This document shows, piece after piece, positions 54,731 to 63,688 of a DNA stretch of 64,000 nt. How positions within the stretch are numbered: position 1 is the first letter of the stretch; each line of letters starts with the position of its first letter. The position numbers and the translations under genes are program-made. Origin of the DNA: Pantoea eucalypti (GTDB lineage Bacteria > Pseudomonadota > Gammaproteobacteria > Enterobacterales > Enterobacteriaceae); contig NZ_CP045720.1 in the NCBI RefSeq assembly GCF_009646115.1, forward strand, positions 3,720,001-3,784,000. The letters are read 5' to 3'. The notes beneath the pieces are model-generated. The model did no database searches and had not been told where the DNA came from. It worked only from the letters and a program-made list of their open reading frames with translations.

Positions 54731-56380
54731 TTACTCTTCTTTTTCGATCAGCAGCGCTTCCAGTAGATCCAAATCGTGCAGTAACGTCTGCATCGTCTCA
54801 TTGGAAATTTGCTGGGTCGCGCGCAGATGATAGAGCTCCGCGCGCTCGGCACGCAATCCGGTCAGACGGAAGCGACGCTCAAGGTTCTCAGCATACAGCG
54901 CGTGTTCGAGGTCATTCTTTCCTTCGGCACGACGACGCAGGTTGCCAATCACTCGCAGACTCACCTCTTTGAGCAGTTCCGGATCGATGTTCTCTTCCGA
55001 TCCGTTATCCAGTCGCTCTTCCATCTTGTGAAGGCTTTCAATCGCGGCGCCTGCCATTACCGCACGGGCATTCTGCAGCTCACGGCGGTGCGCACCTTTA
55101 TCAATGGTATCCACGCCACGCAGGAGAATCGGCAGCAGCACTACGCCCACCAGCAATGAGAACAGAATCACACCGGTGGCGATAAACACCAGCTCATAAC
55201 GCGCCGGGAAAGGCTCGCCATTGGTCAGGAACAGCGGAATCGACAGCACACCGGCCAGCGTAATGGCACCGCGCACTCCAGCAAAAGAGGCGATCAACAG
55301 CTCACGTAGCGAGTAGTTAGAGAACTCCATCGGCTTCTTCTTCAGCAGCCGTTTGCTGAAACGCTGCATAATCCACAGCCAGCCAAAACGCACGATCATC
55401 AGCGCGGCGTAGACCAGCCCGATATCGGCAAACAGCATCCAGAGTTCGACGTTCGGATCGGCCTGTGCCTGGTCGATTGAGGTCTGCAGAATATCCGGCA
55501 GCTGCAGGCCCAGCATCAGGAAGACCATGCCGTTGAACACGAACTCCAGCATCTGCCAGACGCTGTTTGCACGAAGACGCATCGCCAGCGGGGCCTGACG
55601 AATAATACCGGAACGGGTGATGGTCATACCGGCCGCCACCGCCGCCAGGATGCCTGAAACACCCAGATGTTCAGCAATCAGATAAGAGGCGAAAGGCAAT
55701 AGCAGCAGCAGTACGGTCTGAGTGGCCGGATCGTCACCGCTCCAGCGGCTGAGCAGGCGCAACGACTTACCGTAGAGCCAGCAGATTGCCACACCCGCGA
55801 CCAGGCCACCCACGGCGACCTTCAGAAACTCAATGCTGGCACCGCCCCAGGTAAACACCATCGTGCCCATGGCAACGGCCACGGCAAATTTCAGTGAAAC
55901 CAGACCCGATGCATCATTCATCAGGGCTTCACCCTGCACAATCGACATAATCTTTTTGGGAATGCGGCCTTCACCCACAATGCCGGAAAGCGCCACGGCA
56001 TCGGTAGGCGACAACACGGCCGCCAGCGCCAGCGCCGGAATCAACGGGATACCCGGCACCAGCCAGTAGATCAGATAGCCAATGCCGAACACCGTAATCA
56101 GCACCAGCGCCAGCGCTAAGCCAATTATCTCGCGGCCATGATGCAGGAACTCACTGATGGGCGTCTTCCAGCCATCCGCAAACAGCAACGGCGGAATGAA
56201 CAGCACCAGAAACAGCTCTGGATCAAAGTCGACATGCAGACCAAACGTTGGCCAGGCCAGCATCGCACCCACGGCGATCTGAACGAGTGGCAAGGGGATC
56301 TGAAAAGGGAGAATACGAGCCGCGACGCCAGAGAGCGACACGACCAGCGTCATGATGAGAATTGTAAAAAAGATTTCCAT
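54731..56380 (-). CDS. yjcE: CPA1-family sodium/proton antiporter YjcE
   Basis: Cation:proton antiporter of 549 residues, exactly the E. coli YjcE length, with about 12 helices and a cytoplasmic tail from about 410. The conserved LALAAVLSPTDAVALSGI, GEALMNDASGLVSLKFAVAVA and FAGVRGAITLAGVLSIP segments hold the transport-site aspartates. I chose the ATG at 56380 with AAGGAAAGC; a start nine codons earlier is possible. It is one of the genes kept in order with E. coli. Confidence 0.92.
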   Translation of the reverse strand: MEIFFTILIMTLVVSLSGVAARILPFQIPLPLVQIAVGAMLAWPTFGLHVDFDPELFLVLFIPPLLFADGWKTPISEFLHHGREIIGLALALVLITVFGIGYLIYWLVPGIPLIPALALAAVLSPTDAVALSGIVGEGRIPKKIMSIVQGEALMNDASGLVSLKFAVAVAMGTMVFTWGGASIEFLKVAVGGLVAGVAICWLYGKSLRLLSRWSGDDPATQTVLLLLLPFASYLIAEHLGVSGILAAVAAGMTITRSGIIRQAPLAMRLRANSVWQMLEFVFNGMVFLMLGLQLPDILQTSIDQAQADPNVELWMLFADIGLVYAALMIVRFGWLWIMQRFSKRLLKKKPMEFSNYSLRELLIASFAGVRGAITLAGVLSIPLFLTNGEPFPARYELVFIATGVILFSLLVGVVLLPILLRGVDTIDKGAHRRELQNARAVMAGAAIESLHKMEERLDNGSEENIDPELLKEVSLRVIGNLRRRAEGKNDLEHALYAENLERRFRLTGLRAERAELYHLRATQQISNETMQTLLHDLDLLEALLIEKEE

Positions 56381-56525
56381 GCTTTCCTTAGGCGTCGTTT
56401 CTTTCAATCATTGGTTAAGCATTAAAGTGTAAAACAAACTGCGGTGAAGGGTGTCAGCTACGCGTGCGCCGGGCGGGAAAAAAGTGACAAATACCGGGCG
56501 CACAAGCGCACGCCCGGTTGTGCCG

Positions 56526-57875
56526 TCAGATAGCCCAGCCACCGGCGTAAAATGCCACCAGCGCGACAGCAATAATGACCGTACCGACGTTGAGCTTACG
56601 CCATTCACCGGCAAAGAGGCGGCCCACCACCAGGCTGGCAAAACCGATCATGATGCCGGTTACGATGTTGCAGGTGAGCACAATGATCACGGCCGTTAGC
56701 AGGCCCGACATCGCATCGACAAAATCATTGAAGTCGACTTTTGCCACGTTGCTGAGCATCAGCAGCCCCACATACATTAAGGCGGGTGCGGTCGCGTAAG
56801 CCGGCACCAGATAAGCCAGCGGTGACATAAACAGAATAGCGAGAAACAGCAGGCCAACCACAATCGCAGTAAGACCCGTTTTGCCGCCTGCTGCGGTGCC
56901 TGCCGCCGATTCGATATAGACCGCAGCCGGTGATGCGCCCACCAGTCCCGCGAACAGGCTGCTGACAGAATCACTGGTCAGCGCACGGCCACCATTAATA
57001 ATCTGCCCCTGTTTATCCAGCAGATTGGCCTGACCCGCGACCGCGCGAATCGTGCCGGTAGCGTCAAAGACCGCGGTCATCACGAGTGCCAGTACGCTGG
57101 GCAGCACCACCGGCTGCATCGCGCCCATAATGTCCAGGCTAAACAGCAGCGACTGACCGCTGGCATCACGCAGGCTTGGCAGTGCAAACAGTCCCTGCCA
57201 GGTCACCGCAGGGTCAAAGATCAGGCCCAGCAGTGAAATAGCGATAATCGTCAGCAGAATGCCGCCGGGCACCCGACGCTTCTCCAGTCCAATAATCGCG
57301 GCCAGTCCCAGCAGCGTCATCATCACCGGGAAACTGGTGAAGTGGCCCAGTGCCACCGGCAGGCCCGGTGCCGGATTTTTTACGACCAGCCCGACGCCGT
57401 CAGCCGCAATCAGCAGCAGAAAAAGGCCAATCCCGACGCCGGTTCCGTGCGCTACACCCATTGGCAGATTACGCAGGATCCAGGCGCGGATGCCGGTCAC
57501 CGAGATCAGGGTAAACAGCAGGCCCATCAGAAACACTGCACCCAGCGCCACCGGCACGCTGATGTGCTGACCCAGCACCAGGCTGAAAGCGGTAAAGGCG
57601 GTTAAAGAGATCGCACAGCCAATCGCCATCGGCAGATTGGCCCATAGCCCCATAAGGAGGGAGCCAAAGCTGGCGACCAGGCAGGTGGCGACAAACACGG
57701 CGGAGGGGGAGAAACCGGCTTTGCCCAGCATTCCCGGCACCACGATGACGGAGTAGACCATCGCCAGGAAGGTGGTGAGTCCGGCCAGAATTTCCTGCCG
57801 CACGCTGCTGCCGCGCGCCGAGATCGAGAACCAGGCGTCCAGTTTTCCACTGGCCGGGCGTGATTCAGTTGACAT
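56526..57875 (-). CDS. ghxP: guanine/hypoxanthine permease
   Basis: AzgA-like purine base:proton symporter of 449 residues with about 13 helices. Landmarks are [60 protein letters not shown] and [20 protein letters not shown]. Position between yjcE and soxR matches E. coli ghxP (yjcD). A PurR operator lies about 100 bp upstream. Confidence 0.93.
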   Translation of the reverse strand: MSTESRPASGKLDAWFSISARGSSVRQEILAGLTTFLAMVYSVIVVPGMLGKAGFSPSAVFVATCLVASFGSLLMGLWANLPMAIGCAISLTAFTAFSLVLGQHISVPVALGAVFLMGLLFTLISVTGIRAWILRNLPMGVAHGTGVGIGLFLLLIAADGVGLVVKNPAPGLPVALGHFTSFPVMMTLLGLAAIIGLEKRRVPGGILLTIIAISLLGLIFDPAVTWQGLFALPSLRDASGQSLLFSLDIMGAMQPVVLPSVLALVMTAVFDATGTIRAVAGQANLLDKQGQIINGGRALTSDSVSSLFAGLVGASPAAVYIESAAGTAAGGKTGLTAIVVGLLFLAILFMSPLAYLVPAYATAPALMYVGLLMLSNVAKVDFNDFVDAMSGLLTAVIIVLTCNIVTGIMIGFASLVVGRLFAGEWRKLNVGTVIIAVALVAFYAGGWAI

Positions 57876-57973
57876 AGTTGAGCCTCAAATTTCTTGTTGT
57901 GTGGATCGCTCTGCGACCATCGCTGTCCCTGGAATAAGCGGGTAGACGGCGTCACTGCCCGGTTTAACCTGGC

Positions 57974-57989
57974 AGGCAAACGTTTACCT
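57974..57989 (-). promoter_or_regulatory. PurR operator upstream of ghxP
   Basis: AGGCAAACGTTTACCT satisfies every fixed position of the PurR consensus ANGCAANCGNTTNCNT. It lies about 100 bp ahead of ghxP, so purine-dependent repression is expected, as for E. coli purine permease genes. The rest of the 57876-58233 gap holds the gst terminator and nothing else I recognise. Confidence 0.85.
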
Positions 57990-58178
57990 TGCCGCAGATA
58001 GTTAGCCGCTAAAATCGGCCAGATAAAAAGGCAGGGGATTATCGGGCGTTTAGCGGCATATTTTCAACAGCAACAGGGAGATTCATCAGCATAAAAATCA
58101 GAGATAAAGAGGGGATAGGCGTCCGGTACAAGCCATGATCACTCGCTGACATCCTGAAGTTAAAGCGATTTTCCGGAG

Positions 58179-58223
58179 AAAAAGCGCACCGGCGCAGGCA
58201 TGAGGAGATCCGACGCGCCGGTG
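58179..58223 (-). terminator. terminator of the soxR-gst unit
   Basis: CACCGGCGC (58187-58195) and GCGCCGGTG (58215-58223) form a perfect 9-bp stem with a 19-nt loop. On the minus strand CGC then five T follow. It lies just past the gst stop. Confidence 0.78.
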
Positions 58224-58233
58224 GAAAAGAGAA

Positions 58234-58899
58234 CTAACCTGGCAGTGAAAGCTCGCCGCCCTGATCAATCGCACGTTGCCAGGCAGCACGCTGCTGCACG
58301 GTCTGAAGCCATTTCTGCGTGGCAGGCATCTGATCGAGTCCGGCACGTTGCGCCAGCGCCAGCAGCGGAAAGCTCATCTGGATATCCGCAATCGAGAAAC
58401 GCTGGCCGGCAAACCAGGGATGCGTAGCCAGATGCTGTTCGATCATCTGTATGTGCGGCTTCAGCTGTTTATCCAGGAAAGCTTTCTGCACGCCTTTGCC
58501 GAATGCTGCCCCAACCGGACGCAGCAGCCAGGGCACCGGTGCTTTGCCCATCTGACCAAAGATTAGCTTCATGACCAGCAGTGGCATCAGCGAGCCTTCG
58601 GCATAATGCAGCCAGTAGCGGCACTGTAGCCGTGATTCCTCATCACTGACTTTCAGTCGGAACGCGTGGTCATGTTTCTCTTCAAGATATTCGAGAATGG
58701 CACCGGATTCTGCCACCACCCGATTGCCATCGGTAATGACGGGCGATTTCCCCAGCGGATGCACTTTTCTTAACGCCTCCGGAGCCAGCATGGTCGGTTC
58801 GCGTTGATAGCGTTTAATCTGGTACGGCACTTCAAGCTCTTCCAGCAGCCACAGCACCCGATGTGAGCGCGATTTCTCGAGATGGTGAACGGTGATCAT
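58234..58899 (-). CDS. glutathione S-transferase
   Basis: Cytosolic GST of 221 residues. The thioredoxin-like N-domain shows HHLEKSRSHRVLWLLEELEVPYQ, the cis-proline region LGKSPVITDG and glutathione-binding AESGAILEYLEE. An all-helical C-domain follows with FSIADIQMSFPL. The ATG at 58899 has AGGGA 6 nt upstream; ATG one codon earlier also exists. It starts 39 bp behind soxR on the same strand with no terminator between, so co-expression with soxR is likely. Confidence 0.88.
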   Translation of the reverse strand: MITVHHLEKSRSHRVLWLLEELEVPYQIKRYQREPTMLAPEALRKVHPLGKSPVITDGNRVVAESGAILEYLEEKHDHAFRLKVSDEESRLQCRYWLHYAEGSLMPLLVMKLIFGQMGKAPVPWLLRPVGAAFGKGVQKAFLDKQLKPHIQMIEQHLATHPWFAGQRFSIADIQMSFPLLALAQRAGLDQMPATQKWLQTVQQRAAWQRAIDQGGELSLPG

Positions 58900-58938
58900 C
58901 ATGATTCCCTGTGTTTTGACCTTCACCAAGTATAGACG

Positions 58939-59424
58939 TCACTCTGTATCGGTATGTTTATCATCCTGTTCCGGGTCGAGTAGCACGGCACCTGAGCCCT
59001 GCTGACCCAGCCGATCGCCGGGGTTGCGCAGCGGGCAGTCGCGCATCGACAGGCAGCCGCAGCCGATACAGCCATCGAGGTCATTGCGCAGGCGGGTCAG
59101 GGTTTCAATACGCTTATCCAGCTCTTCGCGCCAGTGCTGCGTCAGGGCATCCCACTCTGGTGTGGACATACGCTTGTTTGCGGGAATATGGTCCAGACTG
59201 TCACTCACGGTCGCCAGCGGAATACCGATGCGCTGCGCAATCTTGATAATCGCGACACGTCGCAGCACGTCACGGCTGTATCGCCGCTGATTGCCGCTAT
59301 TTCGCGTGCTGGAGATCAATCCTTTTGTCTCATAGAAGTGCAGCGCCGAGACCGCCACACCGCTACGGCGCGCCACTTCACCCGGTGTTAAAACCGGTTT
59401 TGGATAGTTGCGTTCTTTTTTCAT
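58939..59424 (-). CDS. soxR: redox-sensing activator SoxR
   Basis: MerR-family regulator of 161 residues (154 in E. coli). The N-terminal helix-turn-helix ([26 protein letters not shown]) and the long dimerisation helix are intact. The [2Fe-2S] cluster cysteines are C119, C122, C124 and C130 ([12 protein letters not shown]), at the same numbers as in E. coli. Oxidation by redox-cycling compounds activates transcription of soxS. It is divergent from soxS and starts 12 bp from the SoxR box. Confidence 0.96.
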   Translation of the reverse strand: MKKERNYPKPVLTPGEVARRSGVAVSALHFYETKGLISSTRNSGNQRRYSRDVLRRVAIIKIAQRIGIPLATVSDSLDHIPANKRMSTPEWDALTQHWREELDKRIETLTRLRNDLDGCIGCGCLSMRDCPLRNPGDRLGQQGSGAVLLDPEQDDKHTDTE

Positions 59425-59431
59425 CAGGCTC

Positions 59432-59462
59432 TTTACCTCAAGTTAACTTGAGGAATTATACT
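59432..59462 (+). promoter_or_regulatory. SoxR-controlled soxS promoter
   Basis: The -35 TTTACC (59432-59437) and -10 TATACT (59457-59462) are 19 bp apart, the overlong spacing typical of MerR-type promoters. The SoxR box CCTCAAGTTAACTTGAGG (59436-59453) is a perfect 18-bp palindrome between them. Together these make a textbook SoxR-activated promoter. Confidence 0.95.
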
Positions 59463-59524
59463 TGCTCTCCATCGAAACCCCTAAACTCCCATTAGCGTTT
59501 ATTAAACACCAGAAGGATGAGGCC

Positions 59525-59950
59525 ATGATGCAAGAAGAGATCATTCATTCCCTGACGCACTGGATTGACCAGAACCTGGATAAGAGCTTGTCGATTGATG
59601 AAGTTGCGGCCAAATCGGGCTATTCGAAATGGCATCTGCAGCGTATGTTCCGTTCCGTAACGAAACAAACGCTGGGTGGCTATATTCGTGAGCGCCGCCT
59701 GACGCTGGCAGCTGAAGCTTTGTCACAGACACAGCGACCGGTGTTTGATATTGCGATGCAGTATGGCTATGACTCGCAGCAGACCTTTTCCCGCGTGTTT
59801 CGTCGTCAGTTTGCACAGACGCCAACCGCTTATCGGCACACCATGCGTCGTCAGGCGATTCAGCGCCCTCGCCTGCCAGGTTTTGGCTATAACGATCCAA
59901 TCAATAGCTTTACCCAGCGCACCACCGGCGAGTGTTGCCCGGTTCGCTGA
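59525..59950 (+). CDS. soxS: oxidative-stress activator SoxS with C-terminal extension
   Basis: AraC-type activator of the superoxide response, 141 residues. Residues up to about 108 match E. coli SoxS (KSGYSKWHLQRMFRSVTKQTLGGYIRERR, then PVFDIAMQYGYDSQQTFSRVFRRQF, TPTAYRH). About 33 further residues follow (RRQAIQRPRLPGFGYNDP to the end), where E. coli SoxS, with 107 residues, stops. The ATG at 59525 has AAGGATGAGG upstream; a second ATG follows directly. The longer frame from 59462 overlaps the -10 box and cannot be translated from this promoter. Confidence 0.93.
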   Translation: MMQEEIIHSLTHWIDQNLDKSLSIDEVAAKSGYSKWHLQRMFRSVTKQTLGGYIRERRLTLAAEALSQTQRPVFDIAMQYGYDSQQTFSRVFRRQFAQTPTAYRHTMRRQAIQRPRLPGFGYNDPINSFTQRTTGECCPVR

Positions 59951-60203
59951 TTCTCCGTTGCGCCCGCCCTGGGCGCATCTGACTGATTTTTCCGCCGTTC
60001 TTCTTCTGCTGCTTACCCTTCCTTCGTGTCACTGCCACACTCGTGTAAATTTTGTTCAAAATTTAAAATCGGGTGATATAATGTGACCCAAGTCACACTT
60101 TAAACCTGGTTTGACGGCAAAAAAGTCTTCCCTGACACACTTTTTTGTCGCCGGTGATGTCCGCAGATTGTCAGGATTACCTGTTGATATTGAGGTCCGG
60201 CCA

Positions 60204-60485
60204 ATGGCTACGTTAACCACCAGTTTTCTTGTTATGCGTTGGGAATTGCTGAGCGCAGTCATGATGTTTTTTGCCAGCACCCTGAAAACCAAACTTCGTC
60301 AGGATAGCCGTCACGTAATGGCATTTATGTGTGGCGGGATTGGTTTAGGCATGACCTGCTGGTTTGTCACTGGTCTGATGGGCATTACCCTGAGTATGGA
60401 TAACGTGCATAACTTCGTGGAAATCTCAAAGCATGCCTTTATTGAAGCAATGAGCCAGGCGCCTGCTGACTGGCCGATGCCCTGA
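60204..60485 (+). CDS. yjcB: YjcB-family membrane protein
   Basis: A 93-residue protein of the same length as E. coli YjcB, with two hydrophobic helices (WELLSAVMMFFASTL and MCGGIGLGMTCWFVTGLMGI) and a closely similar end (AMSQAPADWPMP). Function is unknown. It follows soxS, as in E. coli. I chose the ATG at 60204 by this match; a longer frame from 60111 exists. Confidence 0.85.
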   Translation: MATLTTSFLVMRWELLSAVMMFFASTLKTKLRQDSRHVMAFMCGGIGLGMTCWFVTGLMGITLSMDNVHNFVEISKHAFIEAMSQAPADWPMP

Positions 60486-60513
60486 TTGATTGCCTGAATT
60501 TTGCGCATAAAAA

Positions 60514-60535
60514 ACCCCGCTAAGCGGGGTTTTTT
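60514..60535 (+). terminator. rho-independent terminator of yjcB
   Basis: A 7-bp stem (ACCCCGC / GCGGGGT) with a TAA loop and a T-run, 28 bp after the yjcB stop. Flanking A and T runs make it usable by the convergent ATP-grasp gene too. Confidence 0.92.
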
Positions 60536-60551
60536 ATATTGCTGTGTGTGC

Positions 60552-61502
60552 TTAAATTTTCTTCAACATGGCAGGAATATTAACATCCTGCACGGTAGCG
60601 CCCGGGCTCTGCGTTCCGCGGCGGTCCTGAATCCACATATCTCCCATCATCTGATTTAAACCACGATCTAAGCCGGTGACCAGTCCTGCACCTGGGGTGA
60701 AGGTCAGTTCGCCAAAGTAGATCCGTTCGTCATGGATATACCAGTCCACACGTACGTAGTCGAAATCACTGGCCAGTTTTTTACTCAGTTCGAGCGCATG
60801 TTCCAGTGACGGCATAATCGGTGACACATCCAGACCGGTATCGCGAATTTTGTGATAGGCCTCGTTGAGGTTGTTCACGTAGAAATTCATCGACAGCAGC
60901 GGCTGACAGCGGTTGTAGATCACCTGCAGCACATATTCGAACTTGCCATCCCGCTTGTTGAACATATGGAACTTGTAATCAATCGGCGCGCTCTTGCCAT
61001 CACCAATGTACTTCTCAACCAGGATACGTGGCTTGATGTAGCGATAGTGAATCTCACGCGCTTCGTTGGCAAAGTCAGTCTTCAGCCAGCGATAGCAGTC
61101 ATGAATGATCTGCTGCTTGCGCAGGGCATCCGGCTCTTCCAGCAAAATCTCAACCATGTTGGAGGCGTGGTTCGGCTTGATCACCGTCCCCTTCCAGCAG
61201 GGTAAGCTGTTCAGCGTTGTCGGGTCAGTGGTTTCGTGTACCAACGGAATCAGGTATTCATTACCGATTTTTTCAGCAATGAATTCGCGCACCGAGTACT
61301 TATCTGACAGACGACCGTAATTCTGGTAATCGCCGAAGATAAACTTACGGTACAGCACCTTCTCATTGAACACTTTTGGCTGACGCAGATTGGGCAGCTT
61401 TCTGAACTTGTGGAAGTAGTAAATGCGGTCCTGATAAGCCCAGGGCATCTTCTTAATAAAGTACTGCACACTTCTTCTGAGTTCTTCTTTCAACTTGAGC
61501 AT
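60552..61502 (-). CDS. TupA-like ATP-grasp protein (polysaccharide-associated)
   Basis: A 316-residue protein of the TupA-like ATP-grasp family, often annotated as polysaccharide biosynthesis or glycosyltransferase-like. Family landmarks are FNEKVLYRKFIFGD, LSDKYSVREFIAEKIG, WKGTVIKPNHASNMV (ATP-binding region), VEKYIGDGKSAPIDYKFHMFN and RVDWYIHDERIYFGELTFTPGAG with its metal-binding residues. Such proteins join amino acids or similar groups to polymers. I chose the ATG at 61502 with GAGG 6 nt upstream. It follows the flippase gene by 8 bp. Confidence 0.82.
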   Translation of the reverse strand: MLKLKEELRRSVQYFIKKMPWAYQDRIYYFHKFRKLPNLRQPKVFNEKVLYRKFIFGDYQNYGRLSDKYSVREFIAEKIGNEYLIPLVHETTDPTTLNSLPCWKGTVIKPNHASNMVEILLEEPDALRKQQIIHDCYRWLKTDFANEAREIHYRYIKPRILVEKYIGDGKSAPIDYKFHMFNKRDGKFEYVLQVIYNRCQPLLSMNFYVNNLNEAYHKIRDTGLDVSPIMPSLEHALELSKKLASDFDYVRVDWYIHDERIYFGELTFTPGAGLVTGLDRGLNQMMGDMWIQDRRGTQSPGATVQDVNIPAMLKKI

Positions 61503-61510
61503 ATCTGACC

Positions 61511-62767
61511 TCATTTGTATGTTTTGTAGTTGAGTGAGGAAACCTGAATCTTTTGAATGACGCCGTTTTTAAAGAAGTAATTCATTACGGTCAGGGACAA
61601 AAGTTCTGAAAGGAAAACGCTCCACGCGGCCCCCATGATGCCGTGACCCTGGATCAACCACCAGGAGAGCGGCAGACTGATGACCATCAGGCAGATGATT
61701 TTCCTCAGTAAGTAGTTAAATCCTCCCTCTTTGACCATGTAGCGATACGCTACGGTCCCCATTGCCGAAAAGCTGGTCGCTATCGACAGCAACGTAATGA
61801 GACTTCCTGACTGTGTGTATGCCGGTCCGTACAACGCAATGATGATCCGCTCGCCGTACAGCGAAATAACAAGCAGCATCAACAATGAAACACCCATAAC
61901 GTAACCATTGAGCCGCGCAGCCAGCTTAATGGCGACCTCACCGCGCTCCCTGAAGATCTCAGTGAAGCAGGAGGTGATGAGCGCTACCGGGATAAAAATC
62001 CAGGAAGCGGAAATGGTATTCGCCGCCGCAAACAGACCCAGATCGCGGGCGGGAGCCGTGCCTGCCAGAAACATCTGTGCGGCTTTGACCTGCACCGAAA
62101 TAAAGATGCTGGAGATGGCCAGCGGCAGTCCGGCATACATCAGATAGCGCAGATAAGCGGTACGCTTCTCGCGGGGCGGCATCTGATCCTGATGGTCCTG
62201 ATAAAAGTTGCGACGCTTGATCAGGTAAGGCACCAGCGTGACGGCGACAATCGACAGCGTCAGCCAGAGTGGATTGAGACGCAGCCAGGCGACGATAAAG
62301 CTGATGCTGAAACTCAGCAGCATGCCCACGGCGTTAGCAATGGTGTTAAGACGCGAAGCAAGACGCGCGTTGTTATAAACGCTGAAGGTGTCCTGGGTGA
62401 CAAAAACGGAGGCAACAAATGAGGCCAGTGCAAACGCCAGGAAATTTTCCTGCATGTTGTACCAGACCCAGATTAAGACTGGCACCGAAGTGACCAGCAA
62501 TAACACCATTCGCAGCGTACGGGCAATGGTCATCAGGCGCAGGCCTTTTGACGCATTTTTGCTGACGCGCTTAAACAGAATGGTTTCGGTGCCAAAAATC
62601 GCAACGGTTTGCACCATCGCAAATAGTGAGGTTGAAAACGCCATCTGACCAAACACCGTTGGGCCAAAAGACTTCGCCACGTAAGACGTCACAAAAATGA
62701 CGCCAAAAACGGAGATGATCTTCTCAGACATCATCCAGGCGGCATTAGACATTACGCTCAATTTCAT
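61511..62767 (-). CDS. polysaccharide flippase (Wzx/MATE-like superfamily)
   Basis: Oligosaccharide flippase-type membrane protein of 418 residues with about 12-14 helices. The opening NAAWMMSEKIISVFGVIFVTSYVAKSFGP (split over the first helix) is typical of Wzx/RfbX-like proteins, with repeated FGQMAFSTSLFAM and late GERIIIALYGPAYTQSG. It should flip a lipid-linked glycan across the inner membrane. ATG at 62767 has AAGGAAGAG. It forms a two-gene unit with the ATP-grasp gene; no glycosyltransferase or polymerase is in view. Confidence 0.85.
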   Translation of the reverse strand: MKLSVMSNAAWMMSEKIISVFGVIFVTSYVAKSFGPTVFGQMAFSTSLFAMVQTVAIFGTETILFKRVSKNASKGLRLMTIARTLRMVLLLVTSVPVLIWVWYNMQENFLAFALASFVASVFVTQDTFSVYNNARLASRLNTIANAVGMLLSFSISFIVAWLRLNPLWLTLSIVAVTLVPYLIKRRNFYQDHQDQMPPREKRTAYLRYLMYAGLPLAISSIFISVQVKAAQMFLAGTAPARDLGLFAAANTISASWIFIPVALITSCFTEIFRERGEVAIKLAARLNGYVMGVSLLMLLVISLYGERIIIALYGPAYTQSGSLITLLSIATSFSAMGTVAYRYMVKEGGFNYLLRKIICLMVISLPLSWWLIQGHGIMGAAWSVFLSELLSLTVMNYFFKNGVIQKIQVSSLNYKTYK

Positions 62768-63292
62768 CGACTCTTCCTTAGTATTACTCAACTACAACCG
62801 CTTCGGTACAACATCCCTGTAACGAATTAATAAGCGCTCAGTGGGCCTGGCGAAAATGTAAGACTTCAGACCAAACTGGTCCGAAAATTGAGATGCAAGT
62901 CATAATCCGGAGAGTGAATTCAGGATAATTCTTATTATAAATGGTGCGAATCACTTCAAATGGAAACGATTTCAGGCTGAAAATAAAACAACCCTAAAGC
63001 GCCTGACCGCCATATTAATCACATCGCTCAGGCTAAATATCCCGCATACGTTGTATTTATTTCGTATTTTGGATGCGATGAATTTATAACAAAAATGCCC
63101 CTCCAGGAAGGTACGCCCCCCCGATAAGAATAAAATAAGATTTATCCCATGATGATATTTCTTCTAAATATCTTAATTTAGGCTTCGCAATTCAATTCGC
63201 GCACTTTAATACTGCCTTAATAAAACCTTACAGTGCCAGAAATTATTAAAGTCATTCTCATCCATTAATCGATAAGAAAGGTAAGAGCATTT
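62768..63292. other. AT-rich intergenic region, no gene seen
   Basis: A 525-bp stretch between the divergent flippase and OrfA-like genes, richer in A and T than the window average. It includes a short GACCA-AAC-TGGTC hairpin near 62868 and a CCCCCCC run near 63116-63122. I see no reading frame with a ribosome-binding site and no clear JUMPstart sequence. It must hold both promoters. Confidence 0.5.
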
Positions 63293-63688
63293 ATGAGAAA
63301 GTCACGATACAGCGAAGATCAAATCACAAATGCCATTAAAGCTTCTGAATCGGGCGTGAAAGTCAGAGAGATCTGTGAAGAGTTAGGTATCTCTGAAGCC
63401 ACGTTCTATAGCTGGAAAAAGAAGTTTTCTGGGTTGTCTTCGGAAGAAGGCAGAAAAATCAAGGAGCTGGAAGAAAAACTGCAAAACATCACGCGTGAGT
63501 TGCAGACGCTCAACTCCGATAAAGAGATGCTGCAGAGCGTTCTGAAGCACTTCTTTACGACAAATGAAAAACGTCAGGCTGTGGATTTCCTGCAGGCCAC
63601 CTTCGACATCGGTACACGCCGTAGCTGCAGACTATTAGATATCAGTCGCAGTGTGTACCATTATCCGTCAGGCACGGAGAACCGCTAA
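63293..63688 (+). CDS. lone IS3-type OrfA-like protein with partial OrfB start
   Basis: A 131-residue protein. The first 88 residues are an IS3/IS407-type OrfA: helix-turn-helix (YSEDQITNAIKASESGVKVREI, then LGISEATFYSWKKKFSG) plus a leucine-zipper coiled coil (IKELEEKLQNITRELQTLN). It then runs in one frame into the N-terminus of OrfB (FFTTNEKRQAVDFLQATFDIGTRRSCRLLDISRSVYHYP) and stops before any DDE catalytic residue. AAGG precedes the ATG. No terminal inverted repeats or target duplication are visible. It may be an IS remnant or a domesticated DNA-binding protein. Confidence 0.75.
   Translation: MRKSRYSEDQITNAIKASESGVKVREICEELGISEATFYSWKKKFSGLSSEEGRKIKELEEKLQNITRELQTLNSDKEMLQSVLKHFFTTNEKRQAVDFLQATFDIGTRRSCRLLDISRSVYHYPSGTENR

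Noticed and set aside
63089..63292. Terminal inverted repeat or IS end to the left of the OrfA-like gene
   Set aside because: No convincing inverted partner was seen to the right before the window ends, and no target duplication is visible.
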